64,000 nt of DNA from Monosporascus cannonballus (taxonomy: Eukaryota; Ascomycota; Sordariomycetes; Xylariales), in assembly GCA_004154925.1 (NCBI GenBank), contig QJNS01000216.1, positions 1 through 64,000 on the forward strand, given 5' to 3'. A program made the translations under genes and the position numbers. Below are positions 32,564-46,400 of the stretch, piece by piece; the first letter of the stretch is position 1; each line of letters starts with the position of its first letter. The notes under the pieces are model-generated. The model ran no database searches, was not told the DNA's origin, and was given only the letters and a program-made list of their open reading frames with translations.

Positions 32564-35500
32564 TCCCTGGTCTAGGTCGCGGCCGATTGGCCCGATATCC
32601 CGGTTACTGATTAGTCGGCTGTTAACTGAGACGCGCCCGTCGTTATTAGTAAAAGTTCTTTAGCAGATGCTGAGTACCAATAAGATTTTTAGCGAGTTCT
32701 CAGGTGTTTTCGGAATCCGAATACTTTTTCCACTTAATTAGGTACTAAGTAAGTCCGTTTTGTTTTTATATATCGAAAATTTTCTTTTTTCTATATATTT
32801 ATTTGTTTTTTATTTTTATATTATTTTTTGCCATATATACTTTGATTATATCTGTTATTAATTCGAATAAAAATATAAAAAATTAAATTAAATTTAATTT
32901 TTAACAAAAAGTTTAGTTAATAATTACTTTTTGAAAATATTTTTAACGATTTTATACGACTCGATACATTTGAAATTAAAATTTTTATTAGGTTATTTTG
33001 TTTAAATATTTTTGATAATAAGGAAAATTATTTTCTCTTTTTCGAAAGTTAATTTTTTTTCAAGTCTTTTGATTATAGTATTTTATTTATTTAATTTCGT
33101 ACAAATCTTAATTCTGTTTTTATTTTTTGGTATAATTATTATTATTATTTTAACGTAAAGATTATTTTGATATTAATTGCACCGTTATTACGTTTATTTT
33201 TTATAAATTTCTGGAATAAAACCAAAATTTACGTTTCTTAATATTATTTTGATATTTTCGTAATAATTGGTATTTTAGGTTAATTAAATAATAAGTAATT
33301 TTTTAATCCAGTTATTTTGTTCATAATTAATATAATATTATAAATAAGTGTTTAAATTTTAATTTTATTAATTTATTTATTGATTTATTTATAACTTTAA
33401 AGTATTAAATAATTTGTAATTTAAGCCGATTTATATTATTAAATCTTAGTAAAATTTAAATATAAATAAAAATATTTTATTTAAAATAAATTTTATTAAT
33501 AATGTATATATATTAAAAATATGTTTAAAAATATATATATTATTTGTTCAGCGTTTATATTTTCGTAATATAATAAAAAATAAAAAGAATTCGTAAATCG
33601 GTTAATAATTTCGAAAATACTATTGTAATATATTCCTATAACTGGAATTTTTAACATAGGAAGCTTAATAATAAAGTCGAATATAACTAAATATTATGAT
33701 TGTTTTGTAATTAGTAATAGCTGTAATTTTCTGTATAGCTTATGTCGTCGTACTTTCGTTTTAGCGCAAATATCTTATTGCTATATAATTTTTTATACCG
33801 TTAATTTTATTTTAAGAAAGGAATATATACGTCGAAGTCGTTTGAAAGTTTGGTAAATCTCTAGATATTCGTATAATTAATATTCGTATATATTTCGTAT
33901 TAGATTTATCTGATATTTTTGTGGAATTTGTATTTTATTCGTTCTTTGATTTTTTAGGAGATTATCGCTATGTTGCTGGATTTTCTAATATATATTAAAG
34001 GGTATTGCTCGAATTGTTGTAATCCGTCGCGAACGTAAATATCTTTTTGTAGTGGTATCGAAAATTGTATAGTTAACTTTAACTAAGTTTTTTTTCGAAA
34101 TGTAATTATTTATTTAAAGTATTTACTTCGTTATTTTTAAGCTTTTTTTGTAAATAATAACGAAATCGAAGTTCGTTAAGTTTTTCGCGTAATAAAGTTA
34201 TCGTTTTATAAGTTTTTTAGTTGTAATAAATCGAGTAAGATTTTGATAATCCGTATAAACCTTAATTTGGTGCAAATTTCCCTTTAACAAGTACTTATAT
34301 TTTCGAAATGCCATAATAATAGCCATAAATATTTTACTTAGAATACTGTAATTAAGCTTGGTTTCTTTTAATTTGTACGAAAAAATATAATAAAGTGCAG
34401 TTTACTTTAATCGTTTCGTTATTTGATTATTACGTTTAACGTGTAATCCGAAGTATTGGTTTTTAATTTAACAGAAAAGGTTAAATCGTATATAATTAAT
34501 ATTAGTTCGCTAATAATCGTATCCTTAATATTTTGAAACGTTTTTTTCGTATTTAGCGTTTATTTGATTTTTTTTCGTAAGGTTCGTTAAAGGTATAATT
34601 ATTTTGTTAAAGTTTCGAATAAACTTTTTGTAATAATTAGCGAACCCGAAAAATGTTTATACCTTTTTAACCGTTATTAACGTTTACCATTTTGTGATTA
34701 TAGCGATTTTTTAAGGTTTATCCTAATATGTTCTAAAGTAATAATATATCTCAGATATTTTATCTTTTATATATAAAATTAATTTTTTTCTGCGTTAATA
34801 AGTAACCTTGCGTTTTATAAAGTATAAAAAACTTTATAAACGTATTATATATATATTTTTTCTGTTTTTAAAAATAAAAATATTATCGAAATAGTAAATA
34901 ACGAAAATACTAAGGATTTTCGTAACACATAATTTATTATCCGTTAGAAAGTTATTAATACGTTCGTAAGTTTTATTAACATAATTAAATATTTAAATAA
35001 TCTATATTTCGTTTTAAAAGCTGTTTTTTTATTTATATTATTTTTAATTTTAATAAGATTATATTTATTTTTAAGATCGAATGTTATAAATTATTGGATT
35101 CCGTAACGTCGGTTTTTTATTTTCGTAATTAAGGGTAATAATATTTTGTTTTTAGTAATGATTTCGTTTAGTTGTTAATAGTTAATTATAAGACGTAAGT
35201 TTTCGTTTTTTTAAGGTACGAAGAATATAAGGTATCCTATTAATGATTTCGAAAGTCGAATTTATCTTTTTTATAACCGATTTTCTAGGTATTTTTTAAA
35301 AATGCGTAATTCGTTTTTGTTAAGGTTATAAGTGGGGTAAAATATCGTCGAAGATCTTTCCTTGAGGATTATCTTATAATTTTATTCGCTGTGTTCCGAT
35401 AATTTTGTATTAAGTTTTTTTTTAAAAAAATGTTCGTATTTATAGTATTATAGTAATATATTAGTTAGATTTTCTGATTTTTAGAGCTGTTATTTTAGGT

Positions 35501-38112
35501 CGTTATTTAATTACTTTAATTTTGTTTTGATAATAATAATAATGTGTCGTATTTTTTTAGATGCTTATTTTTTTTTGTGTTTTGTCCCTTTAGATGATGA
35601 GGTTTCTGTCGTGTTCTTATGCTTATATTCGTCGCTAATTTCGATCGAATATTGAGATCTTAATTTTCTTTTTTTTGTTTGTTAATAGGGTATAAGGCCA
35701 ACTATATTTAATTAGTTTTTTTTATTAATTAAGATTTTATACTAGCGTATTTATGGTAACTTTAAGATTATATCGTAACTTCTAAATAAAACGATATCGA
35801 AATTAACTGTTTGGTGTTGTTTTCGGACAAAAATCTCGAAGTAATTAATTTCGCATATAATTTTCTCGTTATTGTAAACAAATTCCTGATTTTTAGCATT
35901 CGTTGCTATATAAAGTTTGAACTTATATTTTTATAGTAATTTAACCTTATTGATTACGTTTAGTATAATGCAATTTTCGTCTAAAGTTTCGTAATTTACT
36001 ATTGCGATATATTAGTACGTTCCGATTCGTATATCCAAAGTGATAAGATTATTAACGACTTTTATCGTTACGTTTAAAGCCTTTTTTGAGAATTTTTTCC
36101 TGGTTTTTTAGGTTTTGTTATTCTGCGGCTATTTTACAGATAACTTTTTTTAACTTTTATTCGAATTTATTAAGCTTTATTTATATTTTCGTATTTAGCG
36201 CGTTAAATTGCTATATTTGTCGTTATTATCGACGTATTATTTTTTCAAGTTGTATTAGTTGTTTTTGATTTTATTATATTTTTTTTCTTATTAGGTAATT
36301 TGTTTTCTTATAGTTTTGATTATATTTTATTGTGCATTATTTTAATTATTGTTCTAGTGTTCGCCTATAAATTAATATATTTTTAATGGCCTTTTTTTCG
36401 TAAAGATTTATAATAAATATTAACTGAAAATGGAAATCTGTAATACGTTTTTGGCAGTGTTTTTTTATTGTATGCTAGATTAATTCTTTTTTTGTTTAGT
36501 AGTTGTATTATTAATAATAATAAAAGGGGTTTTCTTACGAGCATTATTTTTTTCGCGCCAGCTTTTTATTTCGGCCAATTATTAAATATTTTTTGGAGTT
36601 ATAAATCGAAAATATTAATATTATTATTTATCGTTTTTATTATTTTCGTTACTGTTTAAAAAGTCGAATCTTTTATAATATATACAGGTAATTCGTTCGT
36701 AAATATATTGTTTTTATTCCTTGTAATCGAAATATTTTCGTCGTCGATAATATATAACATATATTTTGTCGTATCGATCAGGAATTCTGAGACAGATTTC
36801 TTTTGTTTAATCCTAGTGTTTGTATAACCATTCTTATAATGCGTCTTATTATGTTCGCGATATTTGTGAAGCCAGTTTTCTAGCTTTTCGTATTCTTTAT
36901 TAGATTTTTTACTATAAGAGGCTTAATATATACTTAGGCTGGATTATATTAATAGATTTATTTCTGGTTTTTTTTTAATTTTTTGGATTATTTTTCGAGT
37001 ACACGTTTTTAATTATTCTAATGGGGCTTTTTAAGTGCTTTGGACTATATTACTTTATATCTTATTTTATTACTATTAAAATATTTGGTCTAGTTCTAGT
37101 TTTTCTTATAAGTAACTCCTAATTCTATAAGTCCTATTTTTATATCGTAAGAAATATTATTATATTGAAAAACGCTAGTATTAACCATATATCGGGATTT
37201 ATTATTATTTTTTCCTTTGGTGCCTTTAATGTATTAGGCGTATTATTGGTTGTCGATTTTAATTATTATAACGATATAATCCGATAAATAATTAGGCCGA
37301 TCGAATTTAAAAAAAGATTTATATTTTTTTAAGCCGTCAAAAAATTTGACTAGTAATATTTTTGTCCCCAGTTTAGCTTAAAGGTTAACTAAATTAACGT
37401 ACTGCCGTAATTAAATATTAATTCACTTTGTCGTAATTATTAGATTTATATTTCGGCTTTTATTTTTTCGTTTATTATTTTAAAAGTCTTTATTAATATT
37501 TATTCGAATTATTCGTAATTGTTATATATTTATATTATTTTTAGATTTTGTTTTTCGATTAATAAGGTAATATATTGTTTTATAACAGGTTCGAATTAAA
37601 TAATTATATTTCCGGTAAATCGTTTAATTACGAATTTAATTTATATTATAGACGAAATTAGTCGAATATAAAAATACTTGAAATATATTCGGTATTAAGT
37701 TAAAAATAAATATTACTTGGTTAAAGTTCCGTTAAAAAGTTTTAATTTAAGAAATTTAAAACGTTTTTTAATTTCTTAATAAAATTTAATTAAATAATTT
37801 GGTTCGTTCGAAAAAGTTTTTCGATTTTAGAAGTTTTTTTTCTTTTAAGTTTTTAATAGACGGCTTAAAGGGACATTATAAGGTTATTGTTATTTTTATT
37901 AAGTTGAATAATATGTTTATTTATAATATCTAGGCGTCGAAAAACTTTTTCGTAAAAAAGGCGAGGTTTTTCCTTTTTTCTCTCGAATTTCATTTTAATA
38001 TCCGGGTTATCAGAGATTTGATAAATAGGCTGTTCGAGCTGCTTGCTAGTAAATATAATGTTGACAACTTTGTTCAAAATTTAACAATATTACTAAATAA
38101 AAGCTTATAATA

Positions 38113-38509
38113 TATAACGATTAAAAGGTTTAATTAATTATTAAATCTTAACTGTACAGATTTATATTAATAAAAATATCGTAAAATATTAAATATTAAA
38201 TATAATAATATAATACATTTTATAATATTAAAAATATTTTAAATCATAAATTATTATTATAAATTAATATTATTTAAATTATAAAAAATAACGAACATAT
38301 TTATTTTTATTTTAGCTTAAAGTATTTAAACGGTTCAAACCTTTAAGCCTGTTAAGCTCTTTAAGCTTTTTTGCCAGCTTAAGGGGCTTAAGATGCTTGG
38401 TACCTTAAGACCTTTGAGCTAGTTACGTGATATTTTGGCAGTGGTCGAGTTTTGTCTTTTTCGTAGGCCCGATCGTCTGTAAAGAAGCCAAGACCGTTAG
38501 ATCATAACA
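38113..38509 (-). repeat. Right (5') LTR of retroelement copy 1
   Basis: This 397-bp LTR partners the one at 30302-30701 and ends in ATAACA directly before the TGTTA target duplication. Confidence 0.85.
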
Positions 38510-38703
38510 TGTTATTATATAAAAATCTTTTATAAAGTTATTTCGAAGCTGAATTTCGAAATAATATACTACGATATTAATAGTAATTAAGTTGTAAAAA
38601 TAGTAGCTTCAAAACGTCTTTATTTTTTTATACGACAAATTTTATTATTTGTTCGATTAAGATATTACTATTTAATTTGAACTTATTAGCTATGCTATAA
38701 GTT

Positions 38704-38874
38704 TATTACAACGGCTAAGAGTTTAACTAGTTGTTAAATCTTAGTCGTACGGGTTTATTTTAGTAAAAACATTATAAGAATTTCGGTAATAAAATAACTT
38801 AATTACATTTTGTAATAATAAAGACGTTTTAAATAATAAAGTTATATTATAAATTATTATTAGTTAAATTATAG

Positions 38875-38910
<36 letters not shown>

Positions 38911-40590
38911 CTATTATTAACTTATTATTAATAAGTTAATAATTTTGTTTATAACCATATTATTAGTAAATAAGTAATTTATAACATAATTTAATTTACT
39001 TATTTTTTAATTATTTCTATTACGATAGTTTTTGGAGGCCGTAATTTGTCAAGTTATAGTACGATTTTCTATTTTTTTAAAATCTTATTCTTAAAGTTTT
39101 TTTCTTTATAAGATTTCCACTTTTTTTAATTATATCTAGTTATATTTTTAAACATCGTATTTGTAAAACTAAATATCGTTATATTTTAACTAATTTAATT
39201 AAAGTAAAGTATTTCGAAGTTATATAAAATTTTGTTGGTTTTTTAAAAAATATTATTTATTAAATATTAACACAGATTTTTCGTTATAAAAATATATACG
39301 TCGTAATCGATCGTCTAATAAAACAAACGTTTTTATCTTTATAATTAATTACTATATTGTAAAAGTTCGCGGTTTAAAAAAAGAAAAATTAGCTGTCGAA
39401 AAAGCTTTATTTGAATTTTTTATTCCATTATTTCGTATTTGTTATTAACGACAATAATATCAAAAATAAAGTACTAAGCTTATTAATCGCGCTTTTTAAT
39501 CTTTAAACAAACTTAACGACTTTAAATACTATAAAAAGAAACGGTAATAGAAATTTAAACTTTTAAAAATATAAATATTATTAATTAGAATTTCGTTAAT
39601 TTGCAAACGCTGCCTTTATAAAATTTTAATTAGAACGCGACTTTTAGTTTCGTTGTTATTAATAAAATCTTTTTAATAAAAGTTAAGCACTAATATGATT
39701 TTTCGCCGATTTTAAAGTATTTTCGAAATTTAAATAATTTTTCTACTTAATTAAATATTAAGTAAGTTCGCTTTTTTATATATTAAAAAGTTTCTCTATT
39801 TTATATATTATTGCGTTCATTATTTTAATATATTTGTACGCTGTATAGACTTTTATAATATTCGCTATTAATTAAAATATAAAAATATAAAAAAATAAAA
39901 TATAAGTTTTAAGAAGAATTTTAACTAGAAATTGTTTTCTAAAATTCCTTTTACAGTTTTATACAAATTAATATATTTAAAATCAACTTTTTTACTAACT
40001 GTTTTTATTTTTATATTTTTTATAATAAGATAAATTGTTTTCTCTTTTTTAATAGTTAAGTTCTTTAAACGTAAATCTTATTTTAATATTAATAAATTTA
40101 TTATACGTATTTATGTATAATATTAACTATAAATCTAAAATTCGTACTTATTAAAATCGTTTAACATTTTCGAATTAAATAAGATTATAAACTAATTATA
40201 GAATAAGTAATTTTTAATCTCATTATTTTATTTGCAATTAAAGTAATAGCGAAAGTATAATTTTATTATTTGATTTAATTGATTTATTAGTTTATTTAGA
40301 ATTTAAATATATTATATATTGTATTATTTAAATCGATTTTTATTACAAATGTTTTAAACAATTTGAAATATAATATTTTTATTAAATATAATTTTACTTA
40401 TTAACTGGTATATATTAAAAATATTTGTATTTAAAAATTTATATCTTATTAATTTAGTATTAAAATCTTTTTACTGTAGTAGAAAATAAAAGAAATTCGT
40501 AAATCTGTTAACGATTACGAAAATACTATCGTAATATATTTCTATCGCTAGATATTCGGATAAAGAAAATTTAATAATAAATTCTATAAT
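38704..40590 (-). mobile_element. Truncated third copy of the same retroelement family
   Basis: It begins with an LTR (about 38704-39061: ACAACGGCTAAGAG..., with TTAGTCGTACGGGTTTAT) followed by the same 3' internal region found at 32640-33660 and 48840-49860. For example, the block CTACTTAATTAAATATTAAGTAAGTTCG at about 39745 matches CCACTTAATTAGGTACTAAGTAAGTCCG at 32730. The match stops around 40590, inside the integrase region, where unrelated plus-oriented sequence begins. No right LTR or TSD found. Confidence 0.65.
38874..38904. repeat. (TA)n tract inside an LTR
   Basis: About 15 TA units, absent from the corresponding place in the other LTRs. Probably a replication-slippage expansion in RIP-made TA-rich sequence. 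Confidence 0.8.
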
Positions 40591-40599
40591 AACATAATC

Positions 40600-43500
40600 C
40601 TATAATTCTTTTAAAAGTAATAATAATAATAATTATTTATGAGATTTATATGGTTAAATTCGGTTTTATTATAAAACTTATATTATTATTAGGGTTTTAT
40701 AAATTAATATTTTAATTTTAAGAAAATAATAAATTATAAAAATACAGCTCTTATAAGGATAAGGCTGGTAGCCGACCAGCTATCAAGTAGCTATCAACTC
40801 ACTTACTAATATAAATTCATTATCTAGTAGCTAATAAAAAACGCAGATGAAAATAACTTAATATATTTATATTTTAGAATTTGCTTTAAGATTAGTCGAA
40901 AATTATCTTATCTCAGTTTATAGCTGTTCATTTTCTTATAATTGTTTTATATTTACTATAAATAGTAATACGGTAATTATTAAAAACAAAGTTTGCCGAC
41001 TGCAAAACGAACTTAAGTAATTAGTCGAAAAATTTGCTAATCGGAATTTAACAAATAAACGATCGATTACAGTACGAAAATAGGCGAAAAAGCTTATAAC
41101 AGAACTTTAACGAGCAAAGTACTATAATTTTCGAAATCTCGAATTACTCTATATATATAATAGGAATACGTCTTAATAATTATTAATTAAACAGTCCGAA
41201 AACAGACGTAATATAACGATCGTATTTTAAAGTTTAAAACAAAAAAAGGTTAAACCTTTTAATAATAATTAGATTTTAAAAATTATCTGTTAGCAAAACG
41301 AATAATATTCGAAATTATTTCGAAAATTAGCCGAATAATAAATTATAATATAGGTTAAAAAAGCACAACTTTATAAATTAATTATAATATTATTTGAACA
41401 GTTTAACGGCGATAAATAAATACCGCGTTATAATTATTTAAAGTTTTACAAATGTACGTCGATTAAAAAAAATTAAATAAAAGCTGTTATAGAAACTTAT
41501 ATCAAAAGGCCAGGGTGAAATACCTTTACTTATATTTAATGGGCTATGGGCTATATAGACGTTTTTTTTACGAACGTTTAATAATTATTCTGCGTTATGC
41601 TTAATTATTTTAATTACGAAAAAAATTAAAAATAAAAGATTTATAGATTTTAATTAGGAAAGGTTACGTAAATCTTAACTATTTCAATAAAACACATAGA
41701 AAATAATTTATACAACTACAATGGTACTTTAATTAATCCCCGTTGGATTTTTATATTAAATAAGAGTTCTTAATTTGCAAAACAAAGCCTGTAAACTCTT
41801 TTAATCTAGAAAACGATTAAAGTAATAAACATTTTGCTTTTAATTACTTTTATAAATTAATATCAAGATTACGAAATACCCTATTATAAAAAAAGTTAAG
41901 TTAAAACAAGTTAATAACGTAATAAATAAGGCAAAACGCTATTAGAAAGACTGAAAAAAGGCGAAGAAAAACCGATTATCTTCTGCTAGAAATACTAATA
42001 ACGATAAACGATCCTATTTTAACACTTTTGAGAAAAAGATCCCCTGTAAAAATTAAAGGTACCGCGTGGAAATAATAAGAACAGTAAGCGTTTTTATATT
42101 TAGAAAGCAAATAATCGCCGATTTAATTCCGATCGAAACAAATCCGTACGATCTAATACTCTTAATTTTTATAAGAGCTTATTTAAATATTATAATTATA
42201 AAAATCAAATTATAAAAATATAAATTGCAAATTTAAAAGAAATACAAAAACCTTATTATTTCCGCTATACGAAAACCAACTTTCGAAGGCCGTATAAAAT
42301 GTTATAATATATAACGATAAATTAAATTAATTCCTAGATGTAAAATTAAAAAACGAATCGGAATAGGCGTATACGACTAATTTATTTCGACTAATAATTA
42401 TAAAACGGTCGAAATACAGCCGTTTTTTTAAAAGAAAGAGCATTTATTAAAAGAAATAGAGAATATATAATAATAAAAATAAATATAAATACTGAAATTT
42501 AAGTAAATATTATAAGTAAAAAATTAATAAAGAAATTAAACTTTTAATTAATCTTTGTAATTATTTCAGGTTTTATCGATATTAACAACGCATATATCAA
42601 ATATTATAAAGCTTAAAAAATTTCTATTAATATAATAGATAATAACGGAAACAAATAAAAATTTATACAAATTTATTTTATAATATGCTATAATCGAAAA
42701 GCGCTCGATTTCTTATTATTCAGACCCGGAATAAGTAAATTAAAGATTCTGTTACATATAGTTATATGTTAATAATTATACGGATTATTATAAAAGGTCG
42801 ATAAATAAAAAATTATAGATTTAACGTTTTTCGATAAGTAAGTTTATATTATTAACCTGATAAACTTAGCCGAAAAGCTAGATATTTCGAAATTTACCAA
42901 ATAACAGAAATAGAGGATGATTAACCTATTTGTATACTTAAAGGATTTCCGGCGAATATATTACGAAAAAAATAGCGAAAAAGATATTTCAGCTGCTAAA
43001 AGCAAATTATGCTATAAATCTGATCTCAGAGAAAACGCCTTTATTCGGCCCAATTTACTTTATTTCGGAGACCTAAAAAAAGGTATTCGAAAAATATATT
43101 TGAAAAGATATAAAAATAAGCCGAATATATTATTCGAAAACAAATATAAAGATATTAATATTATTTGTACTTAAAAAAACGGTAATTTCCAATTATACGT
43201 TAATTATAAAGAGTTAAATTAGATAACGATAAAAGATCGATATTTTTTTACTTTTGATCTTAAAAGTAATAAATAGTTTAAAGTTAATTAGGGTATTTTC
43301 GAAAATTAATTTTAAAAACGTTTATTATTATATTAGGATTAACAAGGGCGCCTAATATAAAATCGTTTTCCGGACGCGGTACGAGTAATTTAAATATACG
43401 ATTATATTATTTGATCTTATTAATTTACCGGTTTCGTTTTAATCTTATATGCAGAAGGTATTAACTGGATTAATTAATTCTATATATCTAATATATTAAA

Positions 43501-46400
43501 ATAATATAATAAATTATTCTGATAATAAAAAAAGAATATAAAATATCTTTAGTTAATTTATAAACGGATGTTGTAATATTAATTATTTATTAAAATATTT
43601 AAGTACGAGGTTTTTTTTAAAAAAACATATAAAGTTTTTAAAAGTTATAATTAATATTAACGATTTATAAATAAACTGCTAACGGGTTAACATTATCGAA
43701 ATTTGGTTAAAACCAAAATTAATTTATAATATTTAAATACATTTAGAATTCGTAAACTTTTAACGAAAGTTTATCGTTTATTATTCGCGTATTATCAAAC
43801 TTATTATTAGTTTTTTAAAAAAGACGTAAGGCAAAAATAAAATAACAAAATTTTGATAATTGAAAAAAATTAAAAAGGCGTTCCGAAACTTGAAAAATAT
43901 TTTTTAATCGGCAACTATTTTCCGATATTAAGATAACGCCAAAAATACTAGGATTAAAATAAACGTCTCGGTAAAAACTATATGAAAGATATTTTTACAA
44001 AAATATAGAAAATATTAACGCTTAATTATATACTGGTTACGAAAGCTAAGTCTAACTGAAAAACGATAAGTTATAAGATAAAAAAAATTATTAGCGATTA
44101 TAAAAAATCTAGAATATTAGCGACAATACTTTAAGAATACGAATTTTTTTTAATATTTACCGATTATATAGCGTTAAAGAACATAATAAAGGCGCTATCG
44201 CGTAACTTTAAAAAAGGTTAGCCTAATAGATTTACCGCTTTACTTAATTTGATTTTGAAATCTAAGATTAACCGAGAGCTGTTAATCTAGCAAATAAATT
44301 ATTTAAACGCTCGAATTATATATTAAAAAAAATCGCATATAAAGACGTAAATTTTATGTTATTTTAAAAATTCGAACTCATAAATAATATGTCGAAAAAT
44401 GTAGAAAAAACGGTCGCAAATATATAACGCGATTTAAAATATTATAAAGAGATCAAAGGCCTTATAAAAATAATACAAAATTCGTTAGTTATAAAATTCC
44501 TAGATAAATTTCAAATTACGAAACTTAAATAGCTATTATTTACGTAAAAAACGGAAAACTCTTATTACATAATTTCAGAAAAGTTTCAAAAAAAAAGAAA
44601 AGATAAAAAATTATATATTTATCGAATTTATGGTTTGCGAATAATAATATAAATACGAATTGTAATAATAATATAATTAACAATTAAATAACGGTAATCG
44701 CAAATTATAATTATATTACAATAGAGTTCTAAAAGTTTTTAAAAAATGAAATTAATATTAAGGCTTTTATTTATAACTAATACGTTTTACGTTTTTTAGT
44801 AAAGGAACTGGCCAAAAACGAAACGGCATTATAGTTAAAAGTTTTCCGACAGTTTTATAACCAGGTACAAAGGTTACAAATTAAACACTTAAATATTATA
44901 AAGCTGATACGGATGGCTGGATATTAAGTTGGAATAAAGAAAAGATATTTTCTAGACGTAAATACGGTTTTATATTATTAAGATAAATTCGTAATCTCGT
45001 TATAAGGCGTTTTACAAAAGCAACTAATCAATTAGTACTATAATAATCCAAAGACAGGATATATGGGATATATTCGTATATTAAAACTGATAACTAGAAA
45101 GTTTTACTGAGAAAATATAGCGAACGATATTCGAAAATATACCAAATAATATCCGAATTATTAGAGCATAATAAATTACGTTATAAACCATATAAACAAT
45201 TACAGCTTCTGCTGTTACCTAAATAATTTTTCTAGAAAATCTCGTTAGATTTTATTACGAGACTTTCTAAAAACCTAAGTTCAGACGGGCTAAAATATAA
45301 CGTAATTTTGGTGATCGTCGATCGTTTTACGAAATTGAAACTATTTATGCTTACGATTAAAACTTTAACTGTAACCGAATTAACTCGATTATTTTACAAT
45401 AAAGTCGAATATAAATTCGATACGTTAATCGAAATTGTTAACGATAAAAATAAGCTGTTAACAAATTAATTTTGGGCGGAATGTTATAAAGAATAAAAAA
45501 TAAAGCGGCAAATATTAACCGTTTATTATCTATAAACCGATAGATAAACGGAATATATTTTTTAAATTTTAAAATATTATTTCCGTTATTATATTAATAA
45601 GTATTAAGATATTTAGATAAAGTTATTATAAATTACGAAATTCGTATATAATAATGCGTAAAACGTGTGTATCGGCCATTTTTCGTTCAAAGCCTTATAT
45701 AAATATTACTTAAAAATAATAAAATACCTTTTATAAAGATTTAAAAGATAACTATAAGAAATTAAGAACTGCTATAAGAGAATAACGGCTATTTGTTAAA
45801 TAATATACGAACATAAGAAAAAAATAACGGTAACTTAAAAGAAATATCATAATTAATATTATACGCTTATAAAATTTTAATTAAAATGATAAGTAGATTT
45901 ATCGATTAAAAATTTTGAGTTTAAAAATAAAAAATTCGTATTTATTTATATTCGGATTACGATTAAAAAGCGAATAGTTTTTTAAACGTACAAAACAATC
46001 CTTTGTATTAAATATTAACGGATATATAATGTATTTTTAATATCTTTATAAAAGTCGTAATATAACCGGAAGTCGAACGACGTTTAAATAGCGTTATCGG
46101 ATTTAATAAAGAAATAGAAAAAAATAAATAGTAAAAGATATCGTCTGTTATTAAAATAATCGAGAATAACGCGAATTTTAATTAAATAAAAAGGTTGGCC
46201 CGCCGAATATAATACGTAAAAGCTCTAAAAGTATTTCGAATACGCGCTTAAGATATTATAACGCTATAAAAAAAATCAAATACGTACATAAAAAATAAAA
46301 CGACTTAAAAATTGCAGAGCAATAATAGCCCGATCGAAAACTAATCGCCTAATAATTATAAAAATTACAAAAGATAATTCCAAACAAAATTAAAATATTA
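40600..46400 (+). mobile_element. RIP-degraded chromodomain Ty3/gypsy retroelement, plus oriented
   Basis: The order is that of a chromovirus. A gag-like region lies at about 41.3-42.2 kb. Reverse transcriptase is at about 43.17-43.65 kb (YVNYKELN.ITIKDRYFF, and the catalytic YLDD motif decayed to Y.NN near 43500). RNase H-like sequence follows to about 44.3 kb. The integrase core is at about 45236-45700 (LDFITRLSKNLSSDGLKYN, VILVIVDRFTKLKLF, LTN.FWAECYKE). A chromodomain is at about 46165-46275 (LIK.KGWPAEYNT, with stops where two Trp/Glu codons of this fold belong). Most stops replace Trp, Gln or Arg codons, the mark of C-to-T change. No LTR pair was found, so ends are approximate. Chromodomains of such integrases steer insertion to H3K9-methylated chromatin. 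Confidence 0.75.

Larger units (their letters stand above)
30302..38509 (-). mobile_element. RIP-degraded Ty3/gypsy-type LTR retroelement, copy 1
   Basis: The element has two LTRs (30302-30701 and 38113-38509) and is flanked by identical 5-bp target duplications, TGTTA at 30297-30301 and 38510-38514. LTR ends were TG...CA before mutation (now TATAAC...ATAATA/ATAACA). The minus strand carries, from right to left, a gag-like start (about 38077-37865), reverse transcriptase with the catalytic YFDN motif (about 34915-34866, YLDD in living relatives) and an integrase-like region (about 33660-33430). All frames are full of stops, mostly TAA and TAG, as expected when RIP changes C to T on both strands. 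A Tc1/mariner-like transposon is nested at about 31229-32563, near the 3' LTR side. It is a relic, not capable of movement. Confidence 0.8.

Noticed and set aside
38874..38904. Direct-repeat array considered as CRISPR
   Set aside because: It is a simple TA microsatellite; CRISPR arrays are not expected in a fungus and no spacer structure is present.
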